From Dryas octopetala (lineage: Eukaryota > Streptophyta > Magnoliopsida > Rosales > Rosaceae): a stretch of DNA of 64,000 nt. The translations under genes were made by a program, and so were the position numbers. The stretch spans positions 8,225,409-8,289,408 of the forward strand of contig OY992839.1 of assembly GCA_963921425.1 (NCBI GenBank), in the 5' to 3' direction. This document shows, piece by piece, positions 15,801 through 27,641 of the stretch. Below the pieces are notes generated by a model. It did not search any database. It saw only the letters and a list, made by a program, of their open reading frames with translations, and was not told where the DNA came from. The first letter of the stretch is position 1, and each line of letters opens with the position of its first letter.

Positions 15801-17961
15801 TGAGCAGATAAACATTTTAACCACAAAGAAAAATACTATAACTAAAAAGAAGCGATGCAATACCAGACCGATCATTGGAAAAGAGGAAGAGGGTCAAGGT
15901 TTTAAGGATTAACCAAGGTCAAATCATGATATGCCGAGATAATATAACAAATACATTTTTCAAATATGAACCAAGTATTATCATGATTTTTATTTGATTT
16001 TTATTTTGTAAGGTTGTCATAATTATCAATTGAAAATAACATATAATACGAGCGAATGTATTTAGGAGATAGTATATCAGTTTTTATACTAATATCACTA
16101 CCCATGACGTCTTTTACTCGTCCTTAAAATACACACCTGAATACGAGCTCCTGACTTGCCTTGCATATTCCTGATAGTCTCACCCCCCTTGCCGATGAGT
16201 AAAGCAACCTACAACAATCGTGAGTGCAAATTTGAGCCAGTAGCTTTAGCTTCAATCAAAATGGAAAAAAAAAAAAAATACCAAATAGATCTACCTTATT
16301 GTTAGGAACTTTCATGATAATCTGTTCCGCTCCAGGTTGCATTGAGTTGAATCCCTGGTTTGTAGGTGGAGCAGTGCCCCCTGCATCTGCCTGTAGAACA
16401 AAAAAATATCAGGACGCATGTTTAGACAGAATGGTATTTTTGGATCATGAAGCAGAAAGAAATCAATTCACAAGGACAATATAAACATAACTTTTACCTC
16501 TGCTATTACATCATTGATAAGTTGTTCTGCCCTACTAATCTGTTCAGACGTACCCATCAACTCCACATCCCTTGTGAGAGATGTAGGATCAGCTTCTGAA
16601 TCCCTGGTTATCTGGATTTTGGCCCCTGACTGAAGTTGTAGTTGTTTTATCGTTTCTCCTCCTTTTCCAATAATTACCCCAACCTGTAACACAGAAATAA
16701 AGGAAATTACTTCATCAGCACTATGCCAAAAGAAGTCAGAGGAGAAGCAAGAAAATGACAAAGTACCTTCCCGTTTGGAATAGTTATTTTCTTGTTTGTT
16801 CCTGGAGAACCATAAGATTGGCCTGCTTGCGCAGTGAAAACTGAACCAACTTGTTAGTTTGAAATCCAAAGACCAGAGAAGGTCTCATGCAGTTATAAAA
16901 CAATTTTATAATGGGATATACGAAAATATAACACCACACTTCTAAAATTGTAGGTCATTACAAGAAATAGCCTGCAACTTAATACTTAAATACCGTATAA
17001 AAAACATGCAAGCATTTCCTTCCTCAACATTATACTGCAATTTGAACTCACGCACAACAATGAGTTCTCTCCTCTTTCCTTTTTTAATTCTGAAAAGTAA
17101 ATTATAAATCATTGAACTCTGAGTTTGCACACAAGGCTGTGTGGCTTCTATTCTATTTAGTATTTTCCTCAAGAAGTCTAGAATCTTAACATTCAACCAA
17201 ACTTTCCAAAACCCAACGCCCTCGTTGCCTATTCTAGTGAGTACTGACACCGACCTGGTGGTAGCCACTCCAATTGTGGGTAGCTTCACTCATCCAGTAT
17301 TAGATGACCAACCACTCCCTTGCGACATTCAAACTTTGAATGTGGTAGCTGGCACTGATACCAACTGTTAAGCCCCAGCCAATGCTCCTCAAAAGCTCGA
17401 GGGGATAGTTAATTAATTAATGTTTCGAATCGTAACCGGGTCAGACAAACACCGTCAGGAAAGAGTCTGAACCCCAAGTGTTTACTATCAACTATAAATC
17501 CCAAAACCAAAAGCTTTGACGACCAAAAAGCCGAATTGGAAGTAGTACACTCATTCCCATCCACAGTTCCACACACAATCCAATCCCAAAATCTCCACTA
17601 ATCTTGTGCTAGGTTTAAATAAAAAATTTATTCCCTTTTTGACATTTTTAATTAACAGTTGAGACAAATTACAATAAGAGTGAACAAAAACAAAACACTA
17701 AAACCCTAGAAAGTAGAAAGAATGGAAAGACGAAGGAGTACCAGGGTAGGGAGGAGGATTGAAGACGGGGTTGGGTTGTTGGAAGGAGTCGTTGTCTTCG
17801 AGTCGAGGACGCTTTGACTCGGCACTGCTGATGAGTCGGGCAGCGATTTCCTGAGCTTTCTGCTTCGCCAGTAGGATGTCGATGTTGCTCTCGTCGAGCT
17901 TTCGCTTTGCACTCTCTCCACCAGTGGCTTCTTGGTGTTGTTGCTCCTGGTCGTCTTTCAT
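12858..17961 (-). CDS. KH-domain RNA-binding protein (FUBP-like), 7 exons, 540 aa
   Basis: Predicted nuclear single-strand nucleic-acid binder with two KH domains and a long disordered tail. Exons, in order of translation: 17742-17961, 16767-16822, 16498-16683, 16295-16390, 16137-16208, 15438-15554, 12858-13733; borders are GT-AG and phases join cleanly. Start is the ATG of MKDDQEQQH; the frame continues upstream only through a GTG codon. An N-terminal segment carries KRKLDES and a helical stretch (LLAKQKAQEIAARL), typical of plant FUBP-like proteins. KH1 has VGVIIGKGG (93-101) and KH2 has VALLIGKGG (187-195), both with the GxxG loop intact. Residues about 262-540 are rich in Tyr, Gln, Pro and Gly (for example YGYTQPGGYP), a prion-like composition. 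Family relatives in Arabidopsis are uncharacterised or weakly characterised KH proteins, so the RNA target cannot be named. Confidence 0.9.
14620..15113 (-). mobile_element. LINE (non-LTR retrotransposon) reverse-transcriptase remnant in intron 6
   Basis: On the same strand as the host gene, the conceptual translation of 14802-15113 includes FWVPVIKRICKRLDGW, followed by FSRGEGKLVKAVPESIPIYF. These match the conserved C-terminal region of plant L1-type reverse transcriptases (the usual form is close to FWDPVVERISRRLDGWK then LSRGGRITLI...SIPIYFLS). Further downstream (about 14620-14760), a second frame reads like the following LINE segment (LGTWLFRFP, stop, EHNCLWHNVKESIYG). The frame is interrupted by a stop and shifted, so this is a dead 5'- and 3'-truncated copy lying between coding exons 6 and 7. 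Confidence 0.75.
17210..17660 (-). mobile_element. Possible LTR-retrotransposon fragment in intron 1 of the KH gene
   Basis: Read on the minus strand, 17351-17363 gives TGGTATCAGTGCC. This is close to the primer-binding site for initiator methionine tRNA (usually TGGTATCAGAGC) and is preceded by AACAGT, as at the end of an LTR. The adjoining 300 bases would be LTR and leader sequence, but no second LTR or gag/pol frame is visible nearby. This is suggestive only. Confidence 0.3.
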
Positions 17962-18199
17962 GGTGGAACCGCTCGCTCTCTGACTCAGTGAGGGACTCAC
18001 CGACCGATTGGAGAGAGATACAGAAAAGAGAAGGAGAGGGAAGCGAGCGGAGGAAAATCTTGGTGTAAAGATTACATAGGGCTTGATTTAAATCGGAGTT
18101 AACGACGTCGTTTCATCCATTCATAGAATCATAGCCTCATAGGTTTCCAACTTTCCGATACAGGGAAAAAAACCTTTTTGCTCCTTGTGTTTGAACCCA

Positions 18200-18610
18200 A
18201 AGGCTTTTTTACATTTTACACACTTCAAATTTGGGCTTAATCTCACTTCATTACCTAAAACTAAATTATGTCAATTTACCATTTTAATTAAAAATTTATT
18301 GTAATGTATTACCTCTTGCTCATTTTATCTAAAATTTTGTAAAAAATAAGAGTATTCTGGTCTTTTTTAAGTTTCTATTTTTAGAAAAAAAATGATTTTT
18401 TTACACTTTACCTACTTTGACACAGTAAAAAACTAACTTAAAAAAAAACTAAAACACCCATATTTTTTACAAAAGTTTAGACAAAATGAATTATAGATGG
18501 TATATTACAATAAATTTTTAATTCAGGTGGTAAATTGACATAATTTTTTGTTTAGGTGGTGAAGTGAGATTGAATTCAAAGTTCAAGTTGGTAAAGTGTA
18601 ATAAAGCCTA
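18200..18610. repeat. Fold-back element with ~170-bp arms
   Basis: The left arm from AGGCTTTTTTACATTTTACA is matched by the right end, which in reverse complement reads AGGCTTTATTACACTTTACC. The match continues through blocks such as AATTATGTCAATTTACCA and AAAAATTTATTGTAAT. The loop is short. Outer sequences (about 18165 and 18745) also match in inverted order, which suggests one element inside or beside another. No clear target duplication and no coding capacity were seen. Confidence 0.65.
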
Positions 18611-19491
18611 ACCTAAAAACAAATTTGGTTCATGTGTCCTCATATTGCAAAAAAACATAAAACATGGACCAAATGTAGAATTTTAAAACCACATGGACCA
18701 AATCTGTTTTTGGGATATAACACAAGGACTAAAAATGTATTTTTTCCTCCAATATTCGGGTAAGTTTTTTGTTTTTGTTGGGTCTACTAATTCTCCAGTC
18801 ATCACTATACTTTACAAATCTTTTGTTTTATCTTTAAACCCAATTTTACCCCTTTTAAGAAAAATTGAAACAAAAATAAAAAATTAACTAAAAGGGAGAA
18901 GCGATAAAATTTTAAATTTGAAGTGCAAGATAACAAAATGAAAGATTTTTCTCTAGGGTGGATGCGTTCGCATTTTCTTTTTCGCGGATATCCAACGTTA
19001 AGATAACGATGTTGAGTAGACTTAGCAAAAACACACACGACACGAAACAACACGTAAATTTATGAGTTTGAGTTTGAGGTTAAGGTTATCAATTTGGGTT
19101 GATATCAGCGTCACCCGTTAGTGACCAGTTAAGATAATGGGTCAAGTCGAGTGAATTTGTGGGTCACCCGTTTCACCCGTTAAGAAAAAGCAGTTTAGTA
19201 AATTTATATAGCTTGTCCTAAAATTCCTAACTATTTTCAGACTGCCGCCTTTCTCTCTCCCTAAAATCCCTAATCATTTTCTCTCGTAAATGGGTTTTTT
19301 GTAATGATTTAAATGAAATTTTCGATTTTTTGAGGTATGAAAATTTTAATACTAAATCAACAAAATTTCATTTGGATTTCGATGATTTTGCCGAAATCCT
19401 CAAAATTTCGGGGAAGTTTTCGACTGGTTGGGATTTATGGGTTTTGGTGGGTTTCGACAACAGAGGGTGGGCTAGTGGTCGGCGCAGGTGA

Positions 19492-19492
<1 letters not shown>

Positions 19493-19519
<27 letters not shown>
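19493..19519. repeat. (GA)n microsatellite
   Basis: A run of GA dinucleotides lies between two copies of the phrase GGGCT(A/G)GTGGTCGGCGCAGG, at about 19467-19487 and 19519-19540. The motif and the GA tract together look like a small local duplication. Confidence 0.65.
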
Positions 19520-19523
<4 letters not shown>

Positions 19524-20823
19524 CTGGTGGTCGGCGCAGGAGAAATGATAACTTACTGATGAAGGAATGAGAGAAAGGAAAAGACAAAAAAGAGAGAGAA
19601 AGGAAAAGGAAAAAGAAAGAGAGAAGAGATAAAATGAGAATGGATCAAGTGGTGGGCTGCGTGAATGTAAAATGAGGAGAGAGAAATTAAAATAAAAAAA
19701 TTGATTCTGAGTGTTTAAAATTCATATTTATAAATTTACAAAAATATCCATCATTTTAAATGCTCGTATCTTTTAAATCGTAGCTCCGATCGATGCACAG
19801 TTTTCGCTCACTTGTTAGTGCTTTTGAGACCTTTCCAACAAGTCACAAATCGAAATCAAAAGCCCAGTAGTTCAAAAAGTCAAAGAACGGGTCAAACTAA
19901 TTTTAAAAAAATTAAAAAATTAACCCAAAATATTTTGATTTCTCAAATAAATTTTTAAAATATTTTTTAAAATAAAACTTGAAAAAATACGAGGTCTCAC
20001 AATCTACCCCTCTTAAAGAATTTCGTTCTTAAAATTATCAAGGAAAGTAATAATGGAACAACTTCAAACAAGCACAAACAACAACAATCCAAAGATCTAA
20101 AAAAATTCTTTTCATTTATAAAAAACTGAAAAATAAATTACACAAGCTTTGAGGTGCTTGTTCAATCAAATTTATGTAATTATTAATTAATGAACTATTT
20201 TTTTAACAGTATTTGTCTCCAGCGTACATTATATTTATCTTATATCACATGAAACCTACTATATAATTTAGTTTTTTCAATGTTTTTTTATCAATGTAGT
20301 TGATAATATGTTAAATAAACATATAGTAAAGTTTTATTCAAAATTTTCGTATTTTGATAGCAATTTCCGTCATTTCTATCTAATTTTTGTCGAAATTTAA
20401 AATTCTTCGAAATTTTCGTCGAAATTTCCATCGAATTTCTATCGAAATTTCTTCGAAATCCGAAATTTTACTCCTTGGTTCTGTGGGCTTTTATTTTATT
20501 ATTGTAATTTGATGTAATGTGATTTGAAATTGTTGAATTGGGAGCTGTTCGTGTTGTCTACAGTGAATGAGGGTTCAACAATCAACATATTCTTGTTATA
20601 TCAGAAAAGACGAATGATACCCCCTATCTACCAAAAAAAGAAAAAGAAAAGACGCATGACCCTCCCTCTCTCTCTCTCTCCACCCTCTCTTTATTGGCAT
20701 ATCCTTTGCCTTCTTTGTTGCTTAGGTTTCTGGTTTAACTGAGAGAGACCATTATAAAAGAAACCCATGGGTGGTTTATAAGTATTAGTGGAGAAACTGA
20801 CAAATCTTATTAATATATTATTA

Positions 20824-21219
20824 GAGATTAATGTTATTTTGCTCCCCAGACTATTACACATGTATCAGTTTGCTCCATAGATTTATAATTTGGAAAATTA
20901 AGAACCCTGACCTTTTTCAATTTTGCCAATTAAGGTTATTCCGTCAATTTATATATTTTTCATCTAAAATGTCGAGATGATCAACCAGAATTTAGCGAGA
21001 AATAAAAGAGGAAAAATGATACATGAGGAAAAAATGATAAGATCTAAATGGAAGGGACCATTTTGCCCTAAAAAATTTGGATAAAAAATGTTTAAATTGA
21101 CGGAAGTACCTCAATTGACAAATTGAAAAAGTCAGAATCCTTAATTTTTCAAATTAGAAGTCTGGGGAACAAACTGATATAAGTGTAATAATCTGGAGAG
21201 CAAAATGATATTAATCTCT
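20824..21219. mobile_element. MITE with imperfect 9-bp target duplication
   Basis: The left end GAGATTAATGTTATTTTGCT is matched by the right end in reverse complement, AGAGATTAATATCATTTTGC. The arms go on through CCCAGACTATTACAC... and the sense of 'tcagtttg', about 100 bases each. Flanks are ATATTATTA on the left (20815-20823) and ATATTGTTA on the right (21220-21228), eight of nine bases alike, which suggests a decayed 9-bp duplication of the Mutator type. It is about 396 bases long with no transposase. Confidence 0.65.
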
Positions 21220-21435
21220 ATATTGTTATGATTAATTAATGCGAAATTGTTATGGATAGTTTGATTTGTATTAACGTAATTAAGGAAGTAAAAAAGAAAA
21301 AAATGGGATACATGGAGAAAAAAGAAGGTTAGAGACAAATTGATTTGAGAGAGCTCAATGGATGGGGAGTCTTTTTCTCTCTCCTCTCCTCTAATTTTGC
21401 CAAATCCCAAAAGGCTTCAAAATCAATTCTAGCAT

Positions 21436-21439
<4 letters not shown>

Positions 21440-21478
<39 letters not shown>
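21440..21478. repeat. (GA)n microsatellite, about 19 units
   Basis: A perfect GA run, the longest in the window. A second short GA tract follows at about 21558-21577. No gene start is linked to it. Confidence 0.85.
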
Positions 21479-21479
<1 letters not shown>

Positions 21480-24400
21480 CAAGGGTGGCGGTAAAAGACG
21501 ACGTACACATGCAGATTTTGTGACAGAAGAAGGGGTCACAGAAAAACTAGAGAGAGATGGAGAGAGAGAGAGAGAGATGTTTTGGTGAAAGAGAGAAATT
21601 CACTCATTTGAGACGTGAAAGGGTCAGACATTATTAGAGAGAATCAGAGATTGGAGAAATTGTCAGTTTGGTCATTGGAAAAGGCTGGAGAATAGCTTGC
21701 TTTATCATTTCTATTTCCTATATTTAAATCTTCATTTAATTCCATTTCTACATTAATCTACATGATGCATTCATAATTTTATTTTGTTTTTAGTTTTTTC
21801 TAGGCAAGGCGAAACTGTACCATCTTTATTCATTGCTTATTATGTGGAATTGAATGGAATAAATAACTTACAAATAAACCGTGCCCAATAGTCAATGCTG
21901 CTACCAAAAAAGCTATAAACACTGCTGCTACCAAAAAGGCTATAAACAATGCTGCTAGCTAGCCAAATAGCTACAGAGTACATGTCCCACCTCAATTTGG
22001 GATTAAATATTAATTTTTAATTAAGGTTTGAATCACATTCTAATTATAGAATTAATTTTTATAATCACAATGTGATAATAAAAAATAAAAAAAAAAATAG
22101 AAAAGAACTTCATACTATTCTTATAGAACAAACTAGATTCAAGCTTAATATAAAAAATAAATCATACTTTTGTAAATTACAACACTCACAATCTCAAAAT
22201 TAAAATTAACTCTGACTTGACTCACGCCTAATTAACTTAATTACTCTAGTCGATTTTGCATTAACTCTCGCTATAATATATACAAAGTATATGAAGAGGT
22301 GAGCTCAAACTAAAGGCTCAGTAGGGACATTCAACATTTTCAAATAAAATTTATTATACTGAAGTTCAATAAAACATACAACATAGAGCAGATAATATAT
22401 TATATAATAATATTATTAATGCATGAATACTATGCTACACTTTCTCGATTTAAGCCTTTGAACATTAAATATTTTGAAAAATAAATTGCAATTCATTCTA
22501 ACTTCGATCGCAACCAAATGTCCCAATGCGCGTTGGGAAAAAAATAGTTTTATCAATCGCAACTAAGGGAGAGTCTCTCCCCACGCCGGTGGTGCGAGTG
22601 GGGAAGTCGGCGAGCATTGCTGATCATCTTCTTCCTCACTTGGCCTGCAACTTCCCCTGTTTTCAAGAAACTTTTTCTCAACTTTGGCTCAACTATTACC
22701 CCAGCAAACTTCCACCAAATTAAACAAACTTATAGTTGTTATAAAGATCACTCAAATTTAATAGGTAAAAACTCTAAAGAATTGGCCTCAAAGTAGACTA
22801 CTTGAAATTGTTTAAAATTTCAGTAAATTTTCAGATTTTTGCTTCAATGTTCCTATCACTTTCCCTTCAATTCTAACAACTCCAATTCAGTTCTTAAGGC
22901 TAAGAAATAATTAAATATAACTTATTCTTTAATTATAATCATTCAAGGAAACACAACCAAATTCAATCCTAAATAAAAACAAAAAAATCACAAAACATGG
23001 AGCTTACCTTCTTGTTTCTCCTTCTTTCTTTCACACTCTCTGTTCTTTCTCCCCTCTCTCTGTCTTTGTGCTTTTCTGTCTTTGTCCCTTTCTCTCCTTC
23101 TTCTCCTCTCTCTGGTTTTCCTTTTTTCTTCTTCTTTCTCTCTCTCAGTTTCTCTTTCTTCTTTTCCTTTCTCTGGTTTCGGGTTCTGTGGGCTTTCTTG
23201 GTTTGTTGTTCCAACTTTGGTTTAAAACCTCAGCCTTATAACATCACCTCTTCCACAGTCACACACACACACACTCCACCGCTTAACACACACCTCACTT
23301 CCACCACTAACTCACTTACCCCCTAAAAAAACAATCAAAAAGTTTAGTCTACAACAAAAATAAAGAAGTGTAGAAGTTTCGTCCAGCAAATTTTTTAAAA
23401 ATTACAAATATATAAATTAAATTTATTAATATAAATAAAAATGAAAATATAGAGATATAATTATAAACATGAAGAGTATTCTAAAACTAACTAATTATCA
23501 AGTTAATATAAAACTAACCATGCTTTTGGACTCACTACATAACTAATTTCATAATCTGAACTGTCCATTTTTTAGCTTCTACTTTAAAGATTTATCATTG
23601 TAAAAAAAATAACTAAATCAAAAATCATTTAGTCATTTAATTGTGATCAAATAAATAGACAATCATTGTTTTCGATAAAAATATATAAATAGTTATTATT
23701 ATTATCAAATAACTAAATGACTTCAAATTTGAGAGATTTTTTACATAAATAATCTTTGAAAGAGGACCTAAAAATGAACGGTTCGAATTTTAAAATTACA
23801 TTATACAGTGGACACAACATGGTTGTTAATTTTATATTAACTTATTAACCAGTTAACTTTAGAGAATTTTTGTTATAAACATAAAATAATTATAATTAAT
23901 TTACACTAATTAAACATAATTTTATTTAATAAAACTAGGTTATTACAGAACAGACAATGCAGGGAATAGTAAATTACTGATCCATTGATTAATTATAACA
24001 AATATAAAAAGAATAGAAAGAAGAAAAACTACACTACAAAATTCAAATAATGCTACTCGCTTAAAAACGACAACAAATTCAGCGCGGGATTCAACCGGCT
24101 TTGGTACGCCTCTGTCAATATGTTGCCAGCTGCATGATTAACATGCTAGACGACAACAGATATATTTTCATGCCTTAAATTCTCCCCATCCCAAGTTCCC
24201 AACCAAAACAAAGAAAGAAAGAAAATAGAGAAACAAAAAATGTAGCAAAAATGTGTAGTAGTTATCAAGCCCACGAAAGGAATCCCAAAGTAATGCCACT
24301 TCCCAGATAGAGTAATTTCTCGATCAATGGCACCGCTGGCTTCATTGGAGACAATTTCACCTATATCATATCAAAAGGGAGATTCAAAATTATTTGAAGA

Positions 24401-24605
24401 AGCCCCACTAAAAGATAAAGGTTGAGTAAAGCAAGCAAGCAAAAAGATGCAGGTCTGTGACGTGAAAAACTAATGAACTTATATTAGTTCATTAACTACT
24501 ATTGTATTAACTAAACAAAAAAAGGCCTAAAGGAAGTAATCATAAATGAATTAATAAAAATCAGTAGTCAAGATAAAAACTAAGCAGATTGCAGTTTACA
24601 ACCTT

Positions 24606-24636
<31 letters not shown>

Positions 24637-24721
24637 CAGGTTATGATGAACAGTGTACTTGAAAAAGAAAAACCTGAAGAAGTTAACAAATACCTAGCTA
24701 GTGCAGTTTTGCGAGCAACAA

Positions 24722-27641
24722 TTAGAGCTCGTTTCGTTCAGATTGACTGCTACTTTCAGAATGTTGTGATAATTTCGTTCTCAATGCCTTTTGCGGTTTT
24801 CTGTACCACAAAAATGCAAACCATAATGTCCTTAACAATGCTCCATTAGCAAAGTGTGGGATTACTATTCGCCCCCAAAATGGGTAATATGGACCTGGTA
24901 ATTTGAGTAGTGTGAAGAAAATTGCCATGACAATCAGGTGCCAGGGAACTTCTGCATCCTGACAATTAAAACCAGACAATAAGCTACAATAGAAAATAAC
25001 TGAAACTGACTTTAATTTCCATTACTCACCCATTTAAGAACTGCTGTGTAGATTTTTTAGGAAGAGAAAACTGTTCTGATAGAATTCACAGAAAATGCAG
25101 GAGACTCTAAAAAGAAGTAATACTAAGAAATGCATAAATCCTCCAAGTGCTTTACTATTGCATCGGAAATGCAGCAATCCTTTAATGGAGGGTATACAAA
25201 TTGGCAGCAAAAGAACAAAAGGTGAATCGGGAAAAGTATGATGCTGTCACCAATCATTTCTAATGACCTGAGTAAGATTTATTAAATAGAGAAGAACCAG
25301 ATTCCTGAAGATACCCACCCCAACTTTGTGCTTGTTGAAATCTTGCTGCCATATATAGGAGATTTAAATGAAAACAACAGATGATTCCATTTCCCATGAA
25401 AAAGGGCAAATGGTTTAACCCAACTAATGTTCTATATCATTTAAGTTAGTTAGGAGAAATAACTTTACCTTAAGAAGTGGAGAAACATCCAAGGCTGCCT
25501 GTTTTATGACTTCGGCAATAGCCATTCCAGCAAGGACTGGAACAGGAACGAAAAATAACTTCTTTTTGTGTGCACAGTACGACATCTCACTAAGGGAGGA
25601 AATTGCCAGCAAAGGTACACATAAGTATTTGACAACTGCTAGTATAAGGTCAAGGATGAGTTGAATAAAGTTCTGCCCTGCTCTTTTCCAAGGGAAAACC
25701 TTGACTGGCTGTGGAGAGCTTTCCCATAACTTTCTTGCTTTATCAATTAGGTGGTTCAATTTTATCTTCCCAGGGTCATCCGAATGTCCCGCAGTCATAT
25801 TCATCGCACATGAGATATTGTGCTGAGAATTCCGAAGCATCCCGGAAGGTTTAGCGCTCTGACTAAAGGCATGTACTTTACTACAATCTGGCAAACCCTT
25901 CAACAACGAAAAAGAAATTTGTTAACTGAGGAAGCTACTCAACCCAAACTCACTTAAACTTCAATTAACAAAAGTTATACACCAAGTAGTCTTGACATAC
26001 TTGGAAAGCTACTGACTAAAAAATAATATTGCCAAAAGTCAGGAATTCGGAATTCAGAGAAATAGATGATGGAAGGTTCTAAACTTATTCCTTAGAAAAC
26101 ATAAGACCTTTTAAATCACAATATGACTGTGCTGAAAATAGTAGAACTCTATGGCGGCAAAGCAGCTCTAATCAAACTTGGGAAACTTCTACTAATTAAT
26201 TACTAAAGCAAGTCATTGCCAATTTTGTCCATTAAACTGAGCCTGAGCCAAGAGTTGTTTCCAATATTAAACCGCAAGCTTTTCAGAAAGGGTTAAGACA
26301 GTGTGAGACCAAGACAATCTCAATAATTGTAATTTTAATTCATGAAAAACGAATCACCCACACATACATGTATTTCAAAGAGTTTAGGGAAATTGAATTC
26401 CTTTTGGTTAAATGCAAAAATGCAAAGAAAGAGCAGACACAAGTTTATGCTTCACTTGGAATCTTGGATTTCAAAATATAATAAGCCAATTTTCATCACT
26501 TTATCCGTGAGCTTTCAGAAACAATAGGACAATTACACATGCAAAAAACAACCCAGAACAAGAAGAAGATATTAATGCTTCTCTAGGAACTTGGATATAA
26601 AACTGAAGAAAATAAAGAATATCTTAGGGGGCTGTAGTGTATATAGATTTATAAAGACTTTTGCAGACTTTTTTTAAGTGACAGACTTTTGCAAAATTTA
26701 CAGATTTTTACAGTCGATAGAAATCTTTAGAAATCTACAGGGGAAAGTTTGGATTTATAATGACTTTGAAAGACACATAAAAGTCTTTCAAAATCTATTA
26801 AAATCTATCATTAAATGAATTCTATAAAAATCAATGACTTTTTAAATACACATAGATTTTTACAAATTTTTTAAAAGTCTTAATTGAATACCACATGACT
26901 TTTATAGACTCCTTAAAATTCTTAATTGAATACATATATATTTTTACGGACTTTTTTAAAGTCTTAATTGAATACCACGTGACTTTTAAACTCCACAAAA
27001 GTCTTCTAAAATTCATATACAATACACCCCACTTAATTATTGGATGAGAGATGCATCATTAGAGTTACTACAACTTAAAGGTATTATGATTAATCTTGCA
27101 TCTAACATACACAGGTATCCTACATTCCAGAAAGAGAACCCAGATTAGTTTTTCAAACATTTCCATAAGAAAATAACTCCTCACTCTTCTCTTCCGCATA
27201 TACCCATTATTAGTCAGAATTCTAGACCCATATTATGCATTTATTTTCCCCATTAACCAAACTATCAGCATACATAAAAAAAAAAAATGAAAATACATAT
27301 AAATTCAAAACAAGAATGAACATCAGATTAAAAGTGATTCTAGAAACACATTTCCCAACATTCAAAATCAAGAACAAATTACATTAGCAAAACAAGACTA
27401 CCCATTTCCATTTGTTCCCTGACATAGAAAAATAGACCCTCAAAACATGTAAGAAAAACACAGTTATTTATACATTAAAAATTTCCCATATATACCGCAA
27501 ATTTCAAACCCAAATACGAAATTAGAAGCTCACCTTTAGCCCATGAAGAGAAGGAGGAGTTTGAATCATAAGGGCCATTTTAGTGGAGGCTTGGAGGTGG
27601 GCGGAAGCAGATAACAAGTGAGAAGGATAAAGGGTTGCCAT
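24722..27641 (-). CDS. Predicted plastid membrane protein of unknown function, 3 exons, 257 aa
   Basis: Exons in translation order: 27534-27641, 25469-25897, 24722-24958; all introns are GT-AG and phase 0. The first ~55 residues are rich in Ser, Ala, Leu and His with no acidic residue until Asp40, consistent with a chloroplast transit peptide. Hydrophobic segments lie at about 113-136 (FIQLILDLILAVVKYLCVPL), 151-167 and 186-203, so it is probably an integral membrane protein. A conserved-looking block follows the last one (PGPYYPFWGRIVIPHFANGA), with Pro, Tyr, Trp and Gly at spacings that look constrained. It may correspond to the embryo-defective EMB1273-type plant family, but I recall that family only vaguely and assign no function. 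Intron 1 (1636 bases) holds a Tourist-like MITE. Confidence 0.8.
26627..27032. mobile_element. Tourist-like (PIF/Harbinger) MITE in intron 1 of the membrane-protein gene
   Basis: The left end reads GGGGGCTGTAGTGTATATAG and the right end in reverse complement reads GTGGGGTGTATTGTATATGA. Both are flanked by TTA (26624-26626 and 27033-27035), the 3-bp target of PIF/Harbinger elements. The interior is made of repeated short words such as AAAGTCTTAATTGAATAC (26876-26893, 26956-26973, and a variant near 26917). It is 406 bases long with no open frame of note. Confidence 0.7.

Larger units (their letters stand above)
17962..24721. other. Repeat-rich intergenic region
   Basis: About 6.7 kb between the promoter of the KH gene and the 3' end of the membrane-protein gene. 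The first ~110 bases are the KH gene's leader. The rest holds fold-back elements at 18200-18610 and 20824-21219 and GA tracts (about 19495-19519, 21440-21478, 24606-24631). It also holds a stretch at 19760-20030 that reads like an old LTR (CTCCGATCGATGCACAG, then TCTACCCCTCTTAAAGAATT) and a CT-rich segment at 23015-23170. The open frames here have low-complexity or AT-biased translations, so I see no gene. Confidence 0.5.

Noticed and set aside
22997..23326. 109-codon plus-strand frame
   Set aside because: CT-rich low-complexity DNA gives runs of Leu, Ser and Phe; no domain is recognisable.
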